64,000 bases of DNA, from assembly GCA_003508835.1 (NCBI GenBank), contig PUFA01000165.1, positions 1 through 64,000 on the forward strand, in the 5' to 3' direction. Position 1 is the first letter of the stretch; every line of letters begins with the position of its first letter. This document shows, piece after piece, positions 1-11,830 of the stretch. Source of the stretch: Eonycteris spelaea (lineage: Eukaryota; Chordata; Mammalia; Chiroptera; Pteropodidae). The notes under the pieces are model-generated. The model searched no databases and had not been told where the DNA came from. It saw only the letters and a list, made by a program, of their open reading frames with translations. The position numbers were made by a program, and so were the translations under genes.

Positions 1-21
1 TTTTTTTTTTTTTTTTTTTTT
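1..21 (-). repeat. poly(T) tract at the window edge
   Basis: A run of 21 T opens the window. It could be the A-tail of a minus-strand retroelement whose body lies mainly downstream, or a simple repeat cut by the window edge. The sequence just after it is AT-rich but matches no family I recognise. Confidence 0.5.
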
Positions 22-925
22 GCCAAGGGGTAATTATGCCTGGAATAATTTTTAGAACTTTTATACTTTCAGCAATATCATCTATTTTTTTAATTAGAGG
101 GTTTTTTTGTTCTCTATCTTTCTACTTTTAAATGTTTCCATATTTCCAATCAAGGGTACTCTGTTTGGGATTGATTAAGAAGGAAACAACCAAAGCAACC
201 ATCACCTAAATGATGGAAGCAATCTAAGTGTTGATCATTTCATGCTTTGTGTAGAGCACTGAAAATTTATGACATGTTCATCAGTGATTAAAAAACTAAC
301 CTTAGTTTAATTTACTAAATAAAAATTTTCAGGAGAACATGATTAAAAAACAAAAAAAGAATTAGTTACTAAAAACAAAACTGTTTTTTAAAGATACAAA
401 TAAAGGTCCTACTCTTAGCTCTATCCAGGTTGAGAAAGTGAGAAAGCAAACCCTGACATCCAGTAACTGCTCCAACACTCACACCTAGGGTACATTGTTC
501 TCCTGTTGGACAGACACAATCTCACAGAACATCAACATCAGACAAGGTCACTCTGCAACCATGATAAAATGAACAAAAAAACGTGGTCATGTGCAACCCA
601 CTAAATACCAAACATCTCCCCTCAGCTAACACAAGTGACTGCTGTTGCTTCGCTGATTATAGCTTTACTCTGCCTTCTATATAGAAAAGATTTATTGTGA
701 ACCTCAATCATAGAATTGCTCCTGCTTTCTGACAGCACGTGATCTAGAGAGCCTGCTTCCTTATACCTTCCTCAAAATTACCCAGCCAAAGCCTAATTCC
801 TATATTAAGTTCTAATATCTAGGGTATGAATTTTTCCTCATTGCAACAATAAACCCAACTTCTTCAACAACAGGTGTGTTCCTGGTGGCCTTTGGCTAAA
901 AAGCATTGGCAAGATTCCTTTCTTT
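22..925. other. No gene or repeat identified
   Basis: AT-rich in the first 400 bases, then more balanced. All six frames are broken by stops. Around 840-925 there is an AATAAA-containing stretch that could be a decayed LTR end, but I cannot place it in a family. Confidence 0.3.
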
Positions 926-929
926 AAGT

Positions 930-1284
930 CCGTGTTCTTTTTGTTTATTTGTTTTCCTTCACTAGCAAAGTCCTTCATTTTACAGGCAAAACAGAAAAGC
1001 AGACAAGTGGAAAAGAGAGAGATCAACAATGATTCAACCCTCCCAGAGACAGCCATTGTTAACATGTTGGTGTATACCTTTTCTGATTTCTTTTCTGGAT
1101 ATGTATGTTATTATTTTTATCTTTAAAAAATAGGTCTAAATTATATGATTTTGTAACCTAATTTTTTTCAACTATCATGACAGTGATGGTTATATTTTAT
1201 GTAGCTTATCTAGGTTCTGGTGCCCAGGTTTTTGGTCAAACACTAGTTTAGATGCTGCTGTGAAGGTATTTTGTAGCTATGATT

Positions 1285-1330
<46 letters not shown>

Positions 1331-1835
1331 TAGATAAATATAATAAGCATCTATTTTATGTTTGTGCTACCATTTTAACCAGCTTCCTACTGATGGACAT
1401 AAAACTTTTCTGTTTGTAGCCCAAAAGCATACTTCAATGGCTGAAATGAAATTAGAAATTTTAAAAGCAGAAAAAAAGTAAAACCCCAATATTTCTGAAA
1501 GATATTTATATATTTTGTGCCTAAAGATACAAAAAGGTCATAAAGCTTCCCCACTATGAATCAAAATTATACATATCCATGATTGGTAATATTTTCAACC
1601 AAATTGTCAAAGAGACCAGATTGCTGTTTCACTCAATGTGTTTTTGACAAAATCAAACGAAGTCACTGTAAACAAGACTATGTTACGATATTCTTGAAAT
1701 GAAATATTTGCATACATCCTGAAACTATTTCCTTAAATTAAATTCTCAGAAGTGGAATTGCTGAGTCAAGCAATATACACTTAAAACTTGAGAACTATAA
1801 TTCTTCCTTGGGATTTATTCCAAATCATATGTTTA
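930..1835 (-). repeat. Old L1 (L1M/L1ME type) 3' end, antisense
   Basis: The stretch with 'agccattgttaacatgttgg' followed by 'tggtgtatacc', and later 'ctcagaagtggaattgctga', reads in the order of an antisense ancient L1 3' region. The central part is diverged and holds a (GA)n tract. The family is from memory; the orientation is clear from the motif order. Confidence 0.6.
1287..1328. repeat. (GA)n microsatellite
   Basis: About 21 perfect GA units, followed by a short degenerate 'tatagataaatat' stretch. It lies inside the diverged antisense L1. Confidence 0.97.
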
Positions 1836-1836
1836 T

Positions 1837-1925
1837 AAGACAAAGTGTTTAGTACCTTCTATATGCCAGACTGTATTAGCCCTGGGATACAGCGACTAGT
1901 AAGCTATATCCTTGGCTCCAAGGGG
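1837..1925 (-). repeat. L2 fragment, antisense
   Basis: 'ttctatatgccagactgt' and 'ctgggatacagcgactagta' match the reverse-complemented L2 3'UTR (the 'tatgtgccaggcactg...ggggatacag' block). Confidence 0.5.
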
Positions 1926-1927
1926 TT

Positions 1928-2023
1928 TATTGGCCAATCCTCACTTGCCTTTATGCTTAGCACAGTGACCCAATAGGGGACACTCAGCAAATATTTGTTA
2001 AATGAACAAATCGATGAATGAAT
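1928..2023 (+). repeat. L2 3' end
   Basis: Ends with 'cagcaaatatttgttaaatg' followed by 'aacaaatcgatgaatgaa', the hallmark L2 3' terminus with its degenerate GAATGAAT tail. Confidence 0.65.
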
Positions 2024-2025
2024 AT

Positions 2026-2510
2026 CAGTTGGCTTTTGCTTTGTAGCAAACTACTTTACTGGCTTAAAACAACATATAGTCATTATTTTTCATGATTCTG
2101 TGGGTCATTTGAGTGGTTCACCTTGTCTGAGCTGGCCTATCTTGTCTCTGTGGTCAGCTGGAGGCTCAGCTGGAACAGCATGATGTAGCCTAGCTAACTC
2201 ACATATCTGACAGTAAGCAGGCTAGCTGCTTTTGAAGGACCTCAGCTGGGATGGCTCTTCTCTGCTCCATGAGACTCCTCATCCTCCAGCAGGCAAGCCC
2301 AGGCTTGTTCACTGGGGACTCAGGGTTCCAAAGAGCAGCCAATGAGGGCAAGTACCAAGGCATGAACACTTTTCAAATCTCTACTTAGATCATATTTACT
2401 AATGTCCCATTGGCCAAATCAAGTCCTATGGCCATGCCTAGAGTTTATATACATGGGTGTGGACGTAGGAATGGGACTATGGTGGCATTTTGGCAGTCTA
2501 TGCAGTAAAG
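2026..2510 (-). repeat. MLT1-type LTR (ERVL-MaLR), antisense
   Basis: Begins with the reverse complement of the MLT1 3' end ('actggcttaaaacaacatat'), then 'gattctgtgggtcatttgag', 'cctccagcaggcaagcccag' and 'cccattggccaaatcaagtc'. The length of about 480 bp fits one LTR. No internal retroviral sequence is next to it, so it is a solo LTR. Confidence 0.7.
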
Positions 2511-3531
2511 GAGTGCTTCTGATTCTAAGCTCATAGTCTGTGCCCATTTTCCTATAAGCCTAGTCGGAAACTTGGTTTTTAGTTTCTGAAATTACACTTT
2601 GGGCCTGAACTCTTCCACCAACATGTGTTTAGTTCGACCTGCAAAGAAATAACCCAACATGTCTGATTCCAGAGGTCACGCTAAGAAAACCGTTTCTGGG
2701 GAGACCAATATGGACCTTGAATGCGTGATCACCACCCTGTGTTCTGACCTTTCTCTTAACTAATGTGGAGAATGATAACTCACTATTGCTGGGGCCCCAG
2801 TGATGTATTTGATTTCTCCTCCTGAGTACAACAAAGTTCAGCCATTACCTTGGTGCTCTATCGCATAGCTTCTTGGCTCTGTAGACATCATTTTCCCACT
2901 AGCTCAGCTCTTGGAAGGTGATTTAATGTGAAATTCCTTCTCATCAGTTAAACATTGGCCTCAGCACGGCCATGGGAGAGACCGTTCAGGGAGCAAAGGG
3001 GTGCCTCTCATTAACAAAACCTTGTGCAGATTTTCAAAGAACAGTTGCCAAAATGATCCCTTCACTGCCACTTCTATCCTGGAAACCTCCCTCTTTTTAA
3101 ACGCATGTGGCATATTCAAAACAGGAGAAAAGAGTTGGTGGAAATCTCCCGCATTCTTTACTTGAGGGCACAGAGGTTAAGTTGGGAAATAGCTCTCTAA
3201 TGGAAGCCAGATTTGGGGAAAGTGAGGAAACAAATTTAAAAATCATGTCTCCAGTGTGGATGAGAGGGACACATTTTAATGGTGTGGGCCCTGTGACGTG
3301 GGGCTGTCTGGGTCAGTTGGGCAAATATGATGATCTTAATAGCTGCAATTTATTCTCCCCTTTGGGGCACAGGGTTCAGGAGACTTCTGCGAGCTGCTTA
3401 CATCTGGATTGTTTGATTCTGAGAAAGTTTTTTGATGGTATCATGTGGAAAAGTACTCTCTGAAAATGTAGATTCAACCAAGTTTAGATTCTAATCCTTC
3501 CCGTTCCTGATGCCTCCATCCTACTACAGCA

Positions 3532-3532
<1 letters not shown>
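2511..3532. other. Unassigned single-copy-looking DNA
   Basis: About 1 kb with no repeat I recognise and balanced composition. The plus strand at 3107-3463 stays open for 118 codons, but it has no recognisable domain, no flanking splice-site pattern I trust and no codon-like periodicity visible by eye, so I do not call it a gene. Confidence 0.3.

Positions 3533-3573
<41 letters not shown>
3533..3573. repeat. (CA)n microsatellite
   Basis: About 20 uninterrupted CA units with unique sequence on both sides. Confidence 0.98.
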
Positions 3574-3575
<2 letters not shown>

Positions 3576-3902
3576 CTATACTAGACCAAAAAGAATGTAT
3601 AATAGCGCTTCTTAAATTATCTGGTGTAAAGAACAAATTTTTTATATTTCTAATCCACTGCAGACCAATACTTTCATAAAATACAATAAAAATAAATAGA
3701 AAAATGTATATATAATATATAAAACAAAGGCATATAAAATAGAAGTCCAACATTTCTATTATTAGGTTGAGCAGGTATCAAGTATTCAAATTTCTAGAAA
3801 GGTTTTTAAATGCTTACTCTCAATTTCTATACTTAATTTGTTACAAGCTGGTAACTACTGGTGGATCGTACTCTGCACAGCACTAATGTACAACCCCATT
3901 TC

Positions 3903-4400
3903 AGTGGTCTAACAAAGGTTCATTCATTTATCCACACACTTATCCTGCACATGTTTATTAAGCCTATGTTTCACACCAGTAACTCAGTGAAACAGTGCTA
4001 ATTAAAGATAAGAAAAGGAGCCTTCCGATGTCAGGGGTGGACACTGAAGCAAGCATGCTCATAAGGTGAGACTGTGATGGGTAGGTAGCAGAGGCTGGTG
4101 GGAGGAGCTGTTCACCCAAGTGTAAAGGCTCAGGGATGGCTTGCTGGAGAAGGTGTCATGTAAGCCATGTCTAGAAAGAGGAGGAAAAATTGGCTCAGTG
4201 AAAAGAAGGATCTGGGAAGGTGAGAAGAACTAGGAGAAAGAAGTCCTTTCTAGGTAAAGGGAATGGCATTTGCTGATAACTCAGCGTGCATGAGGAATAA
4301 CAGGCAGTTGGGTTTGCCTGGGTATAGAGGTGGAGGAATGGAGAGACAAGGTTAGGAGCTGAAGCATTGGGGTCTCGAGGTAGGGAAACCCCTAGGAGCA
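3903..4400 (-). repeat. L2, antisense, diverged
   Basis: Starts with 'ttcattcatttatccacaca' and runs through a G/A-rich block with 'gctggagaaggtgtcatgta', 'ggcatttgctgataactc' and 'gggaatggc', in the order of reverse-complemented L2 3'UTR and ORF2 end. The first 100 bases are diverged. Confidence 0.55.
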
Positions 4401-5599
4401 GATGTGCATTTTAGGAGGCTCCCCAAGACTGTTGTGTGGAGAGGTTGGTTGGAGGCAAGGCCTGAAGCCCAAGGCCAACTAAGGACTGCTGCTGACATCC
4501 AGCTTTAAACGATGGGTCCTGGGCCAGCTTTGTTGGCATGGCTCCGAGAGGAGCTGCAAGCCTGCACAGATAGATGCAGGACTGACAGGACTGAAAGACA
4601 GATTCTTTATAGAAGAAAGAAAAGGGAGCTTGAGGAGACCTTGGAGCCCAGAACAGTATTGGGTGTGGGCTGCCCAGTGCTGGTCCAATGAAGGATGGGG
4701 TCAAGCCAACCTACCGGTGCTGCTTCTCCAGCCTGGCATTAATCAGAAACCATGTGGCCCAGATGAATGGCTTTCCTGGGCTTATGTTAGATCCTCCCCT
4801 CGCCATCCAATAAATGCTTGACCAAAAGAAAAAGGAGTCACTCCACACCACATTGAAAAATGTCAACTCAGAGCAATAGGTCTGCCAGCCTCAAAGTGGT
4901 AACTCTGCATCTTGCTTTTTTACTGAACAACAGCCACAGCTACTCCCAACCCAAGGTTTGATGTCTGCTATGCATGCCATACAGCTACCTCTGTCTTTGT
5001 TCTTGATGGATGCTGTGACTGGAGAGCCTTGTGCTTGGTGCTGAAATCATACAACATTCTGTTGGCATCAGTTAAATTATGAATCTCATACAAATAATTC
5101 ATTTGATGTTTAGGAAAGAATTGAACCAGAGTTTGTTGATCTCTAATTTTACATGCTAAGGGGGCAACATTTGGTAGTGCCAGAGGTCACTAGACAGAAA
5201 TGGAGGCAGTGTAATTTCTACAGGTGGACCCTTTGGCAGGGGGTCCTATTCCTCTCTCTGGGGCCCCTTGGAACCCCTCCTTTTCATCAGAGATCTTACA
5301 GGTGCTATGTCACCCAAAAGAGCTGGGGTCTCAAGAATGGAGCTAGACAGAGTGTGTCCTTCTGCTGCAGTTGCTTCAGTTGAAAATTTAGTTCATCAAA
5401 AGACATTTGTCACAGTCAGTCCACAAGTGAAGTTAGCACCCTATAGATAGTGGGGTAATAGGAGAGGGAGGAGAGGGGCATCTCTAACTAAATATAAATG
5501 ATGGGCCTATTTATTAAGTGTCTCTGCAGCTAGATTTAAATGTCTCATCATCTATCTGGAGCAGTAGGACTTTGATTAGATTTTTTTCTTCAAAAAAAA
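4401..5599. other. Unassigned DNA
   Basis: About 1.2 kb with no repeat I can name. Short open stretches on both strands around 4411-4821 and 5153-5450 overlap in several frames with no protein similarity that I recognise, so they look like chance frames in moderately GC-rich DNA. Confidence 0.3.
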
Positions 5600-5697
5600 T
5601 CCATGAGTTGCTTGAGGACCTACAATTTTTGTTTCACCTATGTATCCCCATGTCTAGAATTTAGTAAAAGTTTGAGGACTAAATGAATGGATGAATT
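5600..5697 (+). repeat. L2 3' end
   Basis: 'ttgcttgaggacctacaatt', 'gtatccccatgtctagaatt' and the closing 'aaatgaatggatgaatta' follow the L2 3' terminus layout. Confidence 0.6.
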
Positions 5698-5749
5698 ATA
5701 ATTCCCGCCACTGTTGGAAATTCTTGTATACCTGGCTTTTGTTTGTTTG

Positions 5750-5868
5750 TTTCCCCCTCTTGTTTTCTTTCCCCTGTGTGAGCAGGGATTGTATCTGTCT
5801 TGATGAGTATTATTTCTCCATCACCTAGCACAGGATAGAAACCAGTTGAATGACTGAACGAACAGATG
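5750..5868 (+). repeat. L2 3' end (second copy)
   Basis: 'gagcagggattgtatctgtc', 'ctccatcacctagcacagga' and a GAATGA-type tail match the L2 3' end. It lies in the same orientation directly after the previous L2 fragment, separated by about 50 bp. Confidence 0.7.
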
Positions 5869-5984
5869 ATGTAAAGCAGATAATAGACTTATGATGGTGG
5901 TGCCCAGCCCCCGCCAACTACCCATGTGCCTTTTTCTGGCTGCCACAGTCACCACTGCGCACACTCATGGGAGCAGCCTCCAAC

Positions 5985-6212
5985 CTCTGACTACACATGT
6001 AGAAATATCCTGGGTTGTTCTACATCACTCCAGAGTTCCCCAGTGAGACGAAGCTCCCGTTCTTCTCAGAGGTAGCTGGCTCTTTAGTGAAGACTTCCCC
6101 TTATCTTACTTCTCCATTGTTGTTTGCCAGGATTACCCCCCTTCCCCCAATAAACTACTTACACTTGAATCTTTATCTCAGGATCTGCTTCTGGGGAAAC
6201 CCTAACTAAGAC
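5985..6212 (+). repeat. Ancient LTR-like 3' end
   Basis: An AATAAA signal at about 6149 ('cccaataaactacttacac') is followed some 60 bp later by 'gggaaaccctaactaagaca', a pattern of old mammalian LTR 3' ends. The family is not identified and the left boundary is a guess. Confidence 0.35.
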
Positions 6213-6259
6213 AGGTGGATACTTTGCCTCCCAGTGATGACAGCCTCACTGAGAGAATG

Positions 6260-6790
6260 TACTTCCTCTCCCACTGTTTTATTTAAAAAATTTCAAAAGA
6301 AAGAAAATTGAAAGAATATATGGCTTTCAGCCAGTTTTTCTAATCGATAGTACTTTCTCACAATTGCTTTATCTCTTCTCCCTCTTTCTATTTCTCTCTC
6401 TCTATATATATTTTATAAGTATTGTATTATAATTATATAATAAATATATATCATATTAAAATTTTGTTATATTTTATGATGTATTATATTCAGGACAATT
6501 ATATGTGTGTATATGTATATTTAGACTCTTCAGTGGGAAACATTTGTAAATAAACGTGCCTTTCTTATACAAAATCTTGATACATTCCTGAATCATATGA
6601 AATTTCACTTGTAAATCTTTTAGCATGTGTCTACCAGAACAAAGGGCATTCTCCTACATAGCAAGAAATTCCACGATCACACCCAAGAAATTTAACATTT
6701 ATACATATAATACTATCTATTATACAGTCCACATTCAAATTTCCCTGGTCATCCAAATAAGTCCTTTATGGCTGTGGAACAATGTATTTT
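6260..6790 (-). repeat. L1ME-type 3'UTR, antisense, with AT-rich tract
   Basis: 'cacaattgctttatctctt', 'cattctcctacatagcaaga' and 'aaatttccctggtcatccaa' follow the order seen in antisense L1ME-type 3'UTRs; related copies lie at 30.0-30.45 kb and 42.6-43.8 kb. Bases 6401-6505 are an AT-rich low-complexity stretch. Confidence 0.5.
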
Positions 6791-6794
6791 TATA

Positions 6795-7200
6795 TCATTA
6801 GTCCTTCCCCTCCCTGACCCTAACACAGTGCCCCTGGATATAGTGAATAGCAGTTAAACTCAGGTCGATAGAACAGAATGGGATGTACTCCCTAAAACCA
6901 GGAGGTGGAGAAGTTTTAGTCCTGTGCTTTTGGCAAAGGGACAGATATTGCCACCAGAGTGTGGAGTATTGCAGCTCCCTGACTCTAGGTAAAATAGCTG
7001 AGGGCACACAACTGGGTCCCCTTCACAACCTTCCACCCTCATTCTTCAAACCCCTTTCCCATGATTCCTCCCTCTGGGCTGGCCAAGCATGCAGCAATCA
7101 GTACAGTTCCTAATTTTTAATGGTTTTGCCAATTACCAGAGTTTTGTTTTAATTGAAAGGAAAAGAAAACATAACCCAAGAGCGAGGTCTGGGATATCAA
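6795..7200. other. Unassigned DNA
   Basis: No repeat or gene recognised. Short frames on both strands overlap here without protein similarity. Confidence 0.3.
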
Positions 7201-7204
7201 ATGA

Positions 7205-7400
7205 CTATTCTTGGTGTTCAGGAATCGTTATATAATTTGTGGGGCCCAGTACAAAATGAAAATGGAGGTCCTTTGTTCAGAAATTATGAATTTCAAATGT
7301 TGACAGCAGAGCATTAACTCAAGAGCAGGGTCCTTCTAAGAGTAGGCCTTGTGTGACTGAACAGGTCAGACAGGCATGAAGGTGCCTCTGTTGGCATTTG
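7205..7400 (+). repeat. Ancient MER-type repeat, family not named
   Basis: 'ggggcccagtacaaaatgaa', 'gacagcagagcattaactca' and 'agggtccttctaagagtagg' form a string I have seen in many mammalian loci as an old interspersed repeat. I cannot give the family name with certainty. Confidence 0.45.
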
Positions 7401-10019
7401 GGTATGACCTGGTTCACTGAAGGCCTTTTTGAGCTTAAACGTTTACGCTGAGAATAGTGAATATTAATCAAAGTTTTGAAGGTCTTGTGGTCAGTGGAAG
7501 GAATTAAAACTAAAGGCTTAACCCAGTACCAAACTGTCAGCAGTGATAATACCTCAGGATAACAGCCTCTATGTTCTTACAGATGCAACTAAAGTTATCA
7601 TATACTGACTCTGTCACCTTGTAGCACATGTCAGGTCTAAGAGGTATTTCCCTCCATAACCCTGCTCATTTATACACTCATCAACAAACACTTTCTCATA
7701 TGTAGCATAACCCCTCCCTTCTGTTAGGGCTAGTGTGACATTAGGCCATTCCTCCTCCCTGTTCCCCCTGTTCCTTTCCATGATGTCCCACTCTTCAGCT
7801 CCACACTGCATGGAACACTGCAGAAGTGGGATTGGCAGTATCAGGGAAGATGAGGTTTTCTGTCCCTCCTCCCTCCTTTTCTACACTGACAAAATTCTCA
7901 GAAAATGAGGCTATAGAGACTAGGTTTGCATAATAACACATCACAGTTCTGTAAAAGGGAAGGCACATTTCTCTTGTTTGGCTGTTTCCCTCTGAGGCTC
8001 TAAAAGACAGAATTGCTGCCACTATTTCATCTTGTAACCAGGACCCTGGGAGGAAGAGAGGATAAAGAGGGAACACAATGCAGGGAACTTGCAGGACTAG
8101 GAACAGAGGATAGTGGGAGGAAGGGATCCAGAAAGACCAGAGCCCTAAGGGATTCCAAATGCCCATATTTATGCACCAAAGGATGATTTGCTGGGAAAAA
8201 TAAACAAAGGTTTTGCTCTTCTGCTGGACTATACACATACACATCCAGCTTTAAGTCTTTCTTGTAGTAGTCTATAAATTCACCACAGACTTGATGGGCA
8301 CAAGAGGGTAAAGCAGGGACCCTTGGTGGCAGCCAAAGTAAATGCTGTTGCTGTGATTGGAATTTGACAACATAGCTGTGAAGGGTTGGAGGCCTAGCAC
8401 CCTCCTGAAGGTGTGTGGTTAAAAGGCAGCTGTGAGTTGTGTCCCAAGTTCCTGTCCTCCACATGGAGAGATATTAAGAGATTTCAACAAGTCTGGAAAA
8501 GGTAAATAATATCAGAGGGAGAAACTAGATACTAATTCTTGTCAACAGGAAATGGCTTCCTTTTGGTATGTCGGACTCAGAAATGGTCAGAATCAGTGAG
8601 TAGAGCCCTAATTTTTCTTTTCCTGGAATGTAATAAAAATAGCACTTCTTGGATGTAAATAAATTCCTTGCCCTCCCTGCATTATCAGCACTACTTAGAG
8701 CAATGATCATGGCTGAGTGCTGCTATGAGCTGGAGCTCTGCAGGGATTGTGTTACACTTGTTGCCTATTGTAGGGAGATTTCTAATGTGTTGTCCTTCTG
8801 TCTGAAACTTGAAGGAACTGGTGTCTGGAACAGAGAAGAGGTGGGCTCCAGGGATTTGGAGTTAAGAAAGAGGACGGGACAAACATATGTTATCACTGGA
8901 CCCACAGCAAAACCTTAGCAGGCCTGCAGACTCTACCTTTCAGAGCCTCTGTGTACCAGTGTTGTTTTCTGGTCATTGGCAGACCTTCGCTAACTTTGAA
9001 AGCCAATTGACCTTAAAAAAGGTAGGCAATTGAATTCAGAGGAGTGAGAGACAAATTCATAGCTAATGGGTGAGTGATAGTCAAGATTACGACAGGAGAG
9101 GCCATACAAGCTCAGAGGGCTATAGTAAGAAGATGATTCCATCGCATAAAAGGAGAGACATGCTCACTAACACTGAGAAACCAAATAGCCCTCAGAAGGC
9201 CCAAAGAGTACCAAGGACAAGGGTGCAAGTTGAGAGGAAGCAGGGTGGGGATGGTGTGTGTGTAGGGGGGTGTTACTGAAAGATCACATGTAACTACCAC
9301 ATTAAACAGAGTCAATGTGTTTCTCAAGCATCTACGAAGGCCATGCAGGTACTCCAAGGTAGACTCAGAGAAGCAATGCAGAATCATTGCCCTCAAGGTT
9401 CTTATACTCTAGGAATGTGCAGGGAGGTTGGCCTAAACCAAAGGAAAGATGAAGCCAAACAGGAAATCTGCCAGTTATCGAAACTTACTGATCCCTCCTA
9501 TGTGGTGCCCTGAAGATGATAGGCATAGAGGGTGTGGGAACAGATAAATATTTTTAAATATTTTAAGATAATATATATTTCAAATCATCAATACTTTTAA
9601 AAAGGTTCTTGTATTCTCAATCTCACCTGGATAGAAAGGCCATGCCTGATTATCATGTTGTAGGGCAGATGGGCCCCAGGAAAAGTCTGGAAATGGAAGC
9701 AGAGCTCATTAGGGGCAGAGACTTCCACAATAACCGAGGAAGAGTTCCCTTCACTCCCTGGGGCCAGCACCAACTAAGTTCTTTTGTGCTTGAATACTGA
9801 GGAAGGGCAGGTGCGAATGAGGGGAGATAGATGATGAAGCTCCGCACTTTGATTAATAATGGTCTTGGTCTGCTTTTTAGTTTTTACTCCCCATATATGT
9901 ATCTCCAAACCCTCTTCCCTTCTTCATCTGGCCTTTTCAGGTAACCAAGTAAAAGCAGACTCAGAATAGGTTTTTGCCCACTGAAACCAAGGAGACTGAA
10001 GACGCCACCTTTTCTCAAA
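7401..10019. other. 2.6 kb stretch with no recognised repeat
   Basis: The longest repeat-poor block in the window. Two overlapping minus-strand frames of 149 and 145 codons (7795-8244 and 8027-8464) are open, but their translations show no domain, no homology I recognise and mutually incompatible frames. Around 9555-9605 the DNA is AT-rich. It could contain non-coding conserved sequence, which only alignment would show. Confidence 0.35.
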
Positions 10020-10021
10020 CT

Positions 10022-10870
10022 TAGCCTCACTGCTCAAAGAGTAATGACAATGAGCTATCACCTCACACCTGTCAGACTGGCTATTTTCAACAAATCAACA
10101 AACAAATGTTGGTGAGGATGTAGAAAAAGGCAACCTTCCTGCATTGTTGGTGGGATTGTAATCACTATGGAAAACAGTATGGAGTTTTCCCAAAAAATTA
10201 AAAATGGAACTACCATATGATCCAGAAATTTTACTTCTGAGACTATATCAGAAGAAATCCAAAACACTAATTTGAAAAGAAATACGCACCCCTATGTTCA
10301 TTGCAGCATTATTTACAATAGCCAAGATATGGAAGCCTAAGTATTCATTGATAGATGAATGGATAAAGAGGTGATACCTATATACAATGGAATATTACTT
10401 GGCCATAAAAAGAATGAAATATTGTCATATGCAACAACATGAATGGACCTAGAGAGTATTATGCTGAGTGAAATAATTCAGAGAAAGACAAATACCCAAA
10501 GTTTTTACTTATATGGTTTCTAAACAAACAAACAAACAAACAAAACAAAAATAAATAAAACAGAAACAAACTCATAGATACAGAGAATAATTTGATTGTC
10601 TCCAGATAAGAGAGGGGTTAGGGGGATAGGGGAAAAGGTGAAGGGATTAAGAAGTACAAATTGCCAGTTATAAAAGTAGTCACAGGGATGTAAAGTACAG
10701 CATAGGGAGTATAGTCAATAATAATGTAATAACTATGGTATCAGATGGGTACTAGACTTACTGAAGTGATCACTTCATAAGGTATACAAAGGTCTAATCA
10801 CTATGTTGTACACCTAAAATTAATATAATGTTGTGTCAAGTGTGCTTGAAAAATAAATTTAAAAACTAAA
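10022..10870 (+). mobile_element. 5'-truncated L1 (end of ORF2 and 3'UTR)
   Basis: Starts in the last part of ORF2 ('tatcacctcacacctgtcag' corresponds to the YHLTPV region; 'gaactaccatatgatccaga' to the LPYDP region) and runs through the 3'UTR with 'gatgggtactagacttactg' and 'gtctaatcactatgttgtac' into an A-rich tail. It is the same subfamily as the 3' end of the full-length L1 at 52.2-53.0 kb. A CAAA-type expansion lies at 10,525-10,560. Stops and frameshifts show it is dead. Confidence 0.9.
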
Positions 10871-10897
10871 TAAATAAACTTCTTTTAAAAAGGGGGT

Positions 10898-11046
10898 GGT
10901 AATAAGACCAATAGCATGAGCATTGCCTGAGAATGTGCTAGAAATGCACACTCTCAGGTCCCATCTCAGACTTTCTGAATCACAATCTGCATTTTAACAA
11001 GGTCCCTATCTTATTTGGGTACACATTAAAATCTGAGAAGTGTTGG
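10898..11046 (+). repeat. MER5A-type hAT element
   Basis: 'gagaatgtgctagaaatgca', 'ctcaggtcccatctcagact' and 'ttctgaatcacaatctgcat' followed by 'tttaacaaggtccc' match the MER5A body. Confidence 0.65.
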
Positions 11047-11262
11047 TTTAGAGCACAGGCTTACTAATAGAAAAGACTAGTGCTATATGACTGTGAACAA
11101 ACCATATAGCCTCTGAACCTCAGTTTGCACATCTATAAAATAGGCATCAAAGAATAGAATCTGCCTAATAGGGTTGTCTTCAGAGTGAAATAAAATGAGC
11201 CACATGCAGATTTTAACACAGGATACCCAGAATAAGTGCTTAAAATATTGTCACTATTAACC
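11047..11262 (+). repeat. MIR SINE
   Basis: In MIR order: 'agagcacaggcttac', 'tatgactgtgaacaaacc', 'ctctgaacctcagtttgcac', 'tctataaaataggcatc' and an 'aataagtgcttaaaatattg' end. Confidence 0.85.
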
Positions 11263-11317
11263 GTATTATTACCTTCTGGCCATGTGACTTTGGGTCAGTC
11301 ACATCATCTTTTCTTAG

Positions 11318-11560
11318 GGTCCAGCTAAGGGCACTGTTTACTGAGCCCTCATTAAGTTCTTGCTTCATCATAACCGATTTTCCTTGGTTTAATCATTACT
11401 AGAATTACAAAGGGCTAGAGATAGAAAGCCTGAGAGTTTCTAGTGTACATATTCTCTTTACTCTCCACCTGAGGAAACCGAGGCCTAGGACTTGCCTGCC
11501 TGGAATCACAGAGCTGAGGCCTGGTAGAGGCAGGCAAGAGCTACATTTCTGAATTCCCTA
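11318..11560 (-). repeat. MIR, antisense
   Basis: 'gcactgtttactgagccctc', then 'cacctgaggaaaccgaggcc' and 'cttgcctgcctggaatcaca' followed by 'gagctgagg', matching the reverse-complemented MIR core and 5' half. Confidence 0.65.
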
Positions 11561-11577
11561 TCCAGGAACTCTCCACC

Positions 11578-11617
11578 ATAATAAAAAAAATAAAAAAAAA
11601 AAAAAAAAAAAAAAAAC
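11578..11617. repeat. Poly(A)-rich tract
   Basis: A near-pure A run with two T interruptions near its left end. It separates two antisense MIR fragments; no retroelement body of its own is visible upstream. Confidence 0.95.
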
Positions 11618-11830
11618 AGCTTCTGTGTTTTAGCACCTACTGGGTGCCAGAAACTAGACTAAGGGATTTATCAAAAGAAGCATCTCATCCAGTCTGCACA
11701 ACCATCTTCCATTTTAGACGAAGAACACCAGCTCTCAGAGTTAACTAAATGTGCCCAAAGCCAACCGAACTTGAAGGGCAAGCAGGGGTGGATCTTGGGG
11801 TGGAATCTGGTTTGCTGACTCCACTGTTCC
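11618..11830 (-). repeat. MIR, antisense
   Basis: 'tagcacctactgggtgccag', 'catctcatccagtctgcaca' and 'tccattttagacgaagaaca' match reverse-complemented MIR. Confidence 0.7.

Noticed and set aside
3107..3463. 118-codon plus-strand open frame
   Set aside because: No recognisable domain, no upstream promoter or splice pattern and no homologue I know.
3484..3753. Minus-strand frame with a Cys/Val repeat
   Set aside because: The repeat is the translation of the (CA)n microsatellite.
7795..8464. Two long overlapping minus-strand open frames (149 and 145 codons)
   Set aside because: They overlap in different frames, start at arbitrary ATGs, show no domain and have no splice context. Chance length for 64 kb of this composition.
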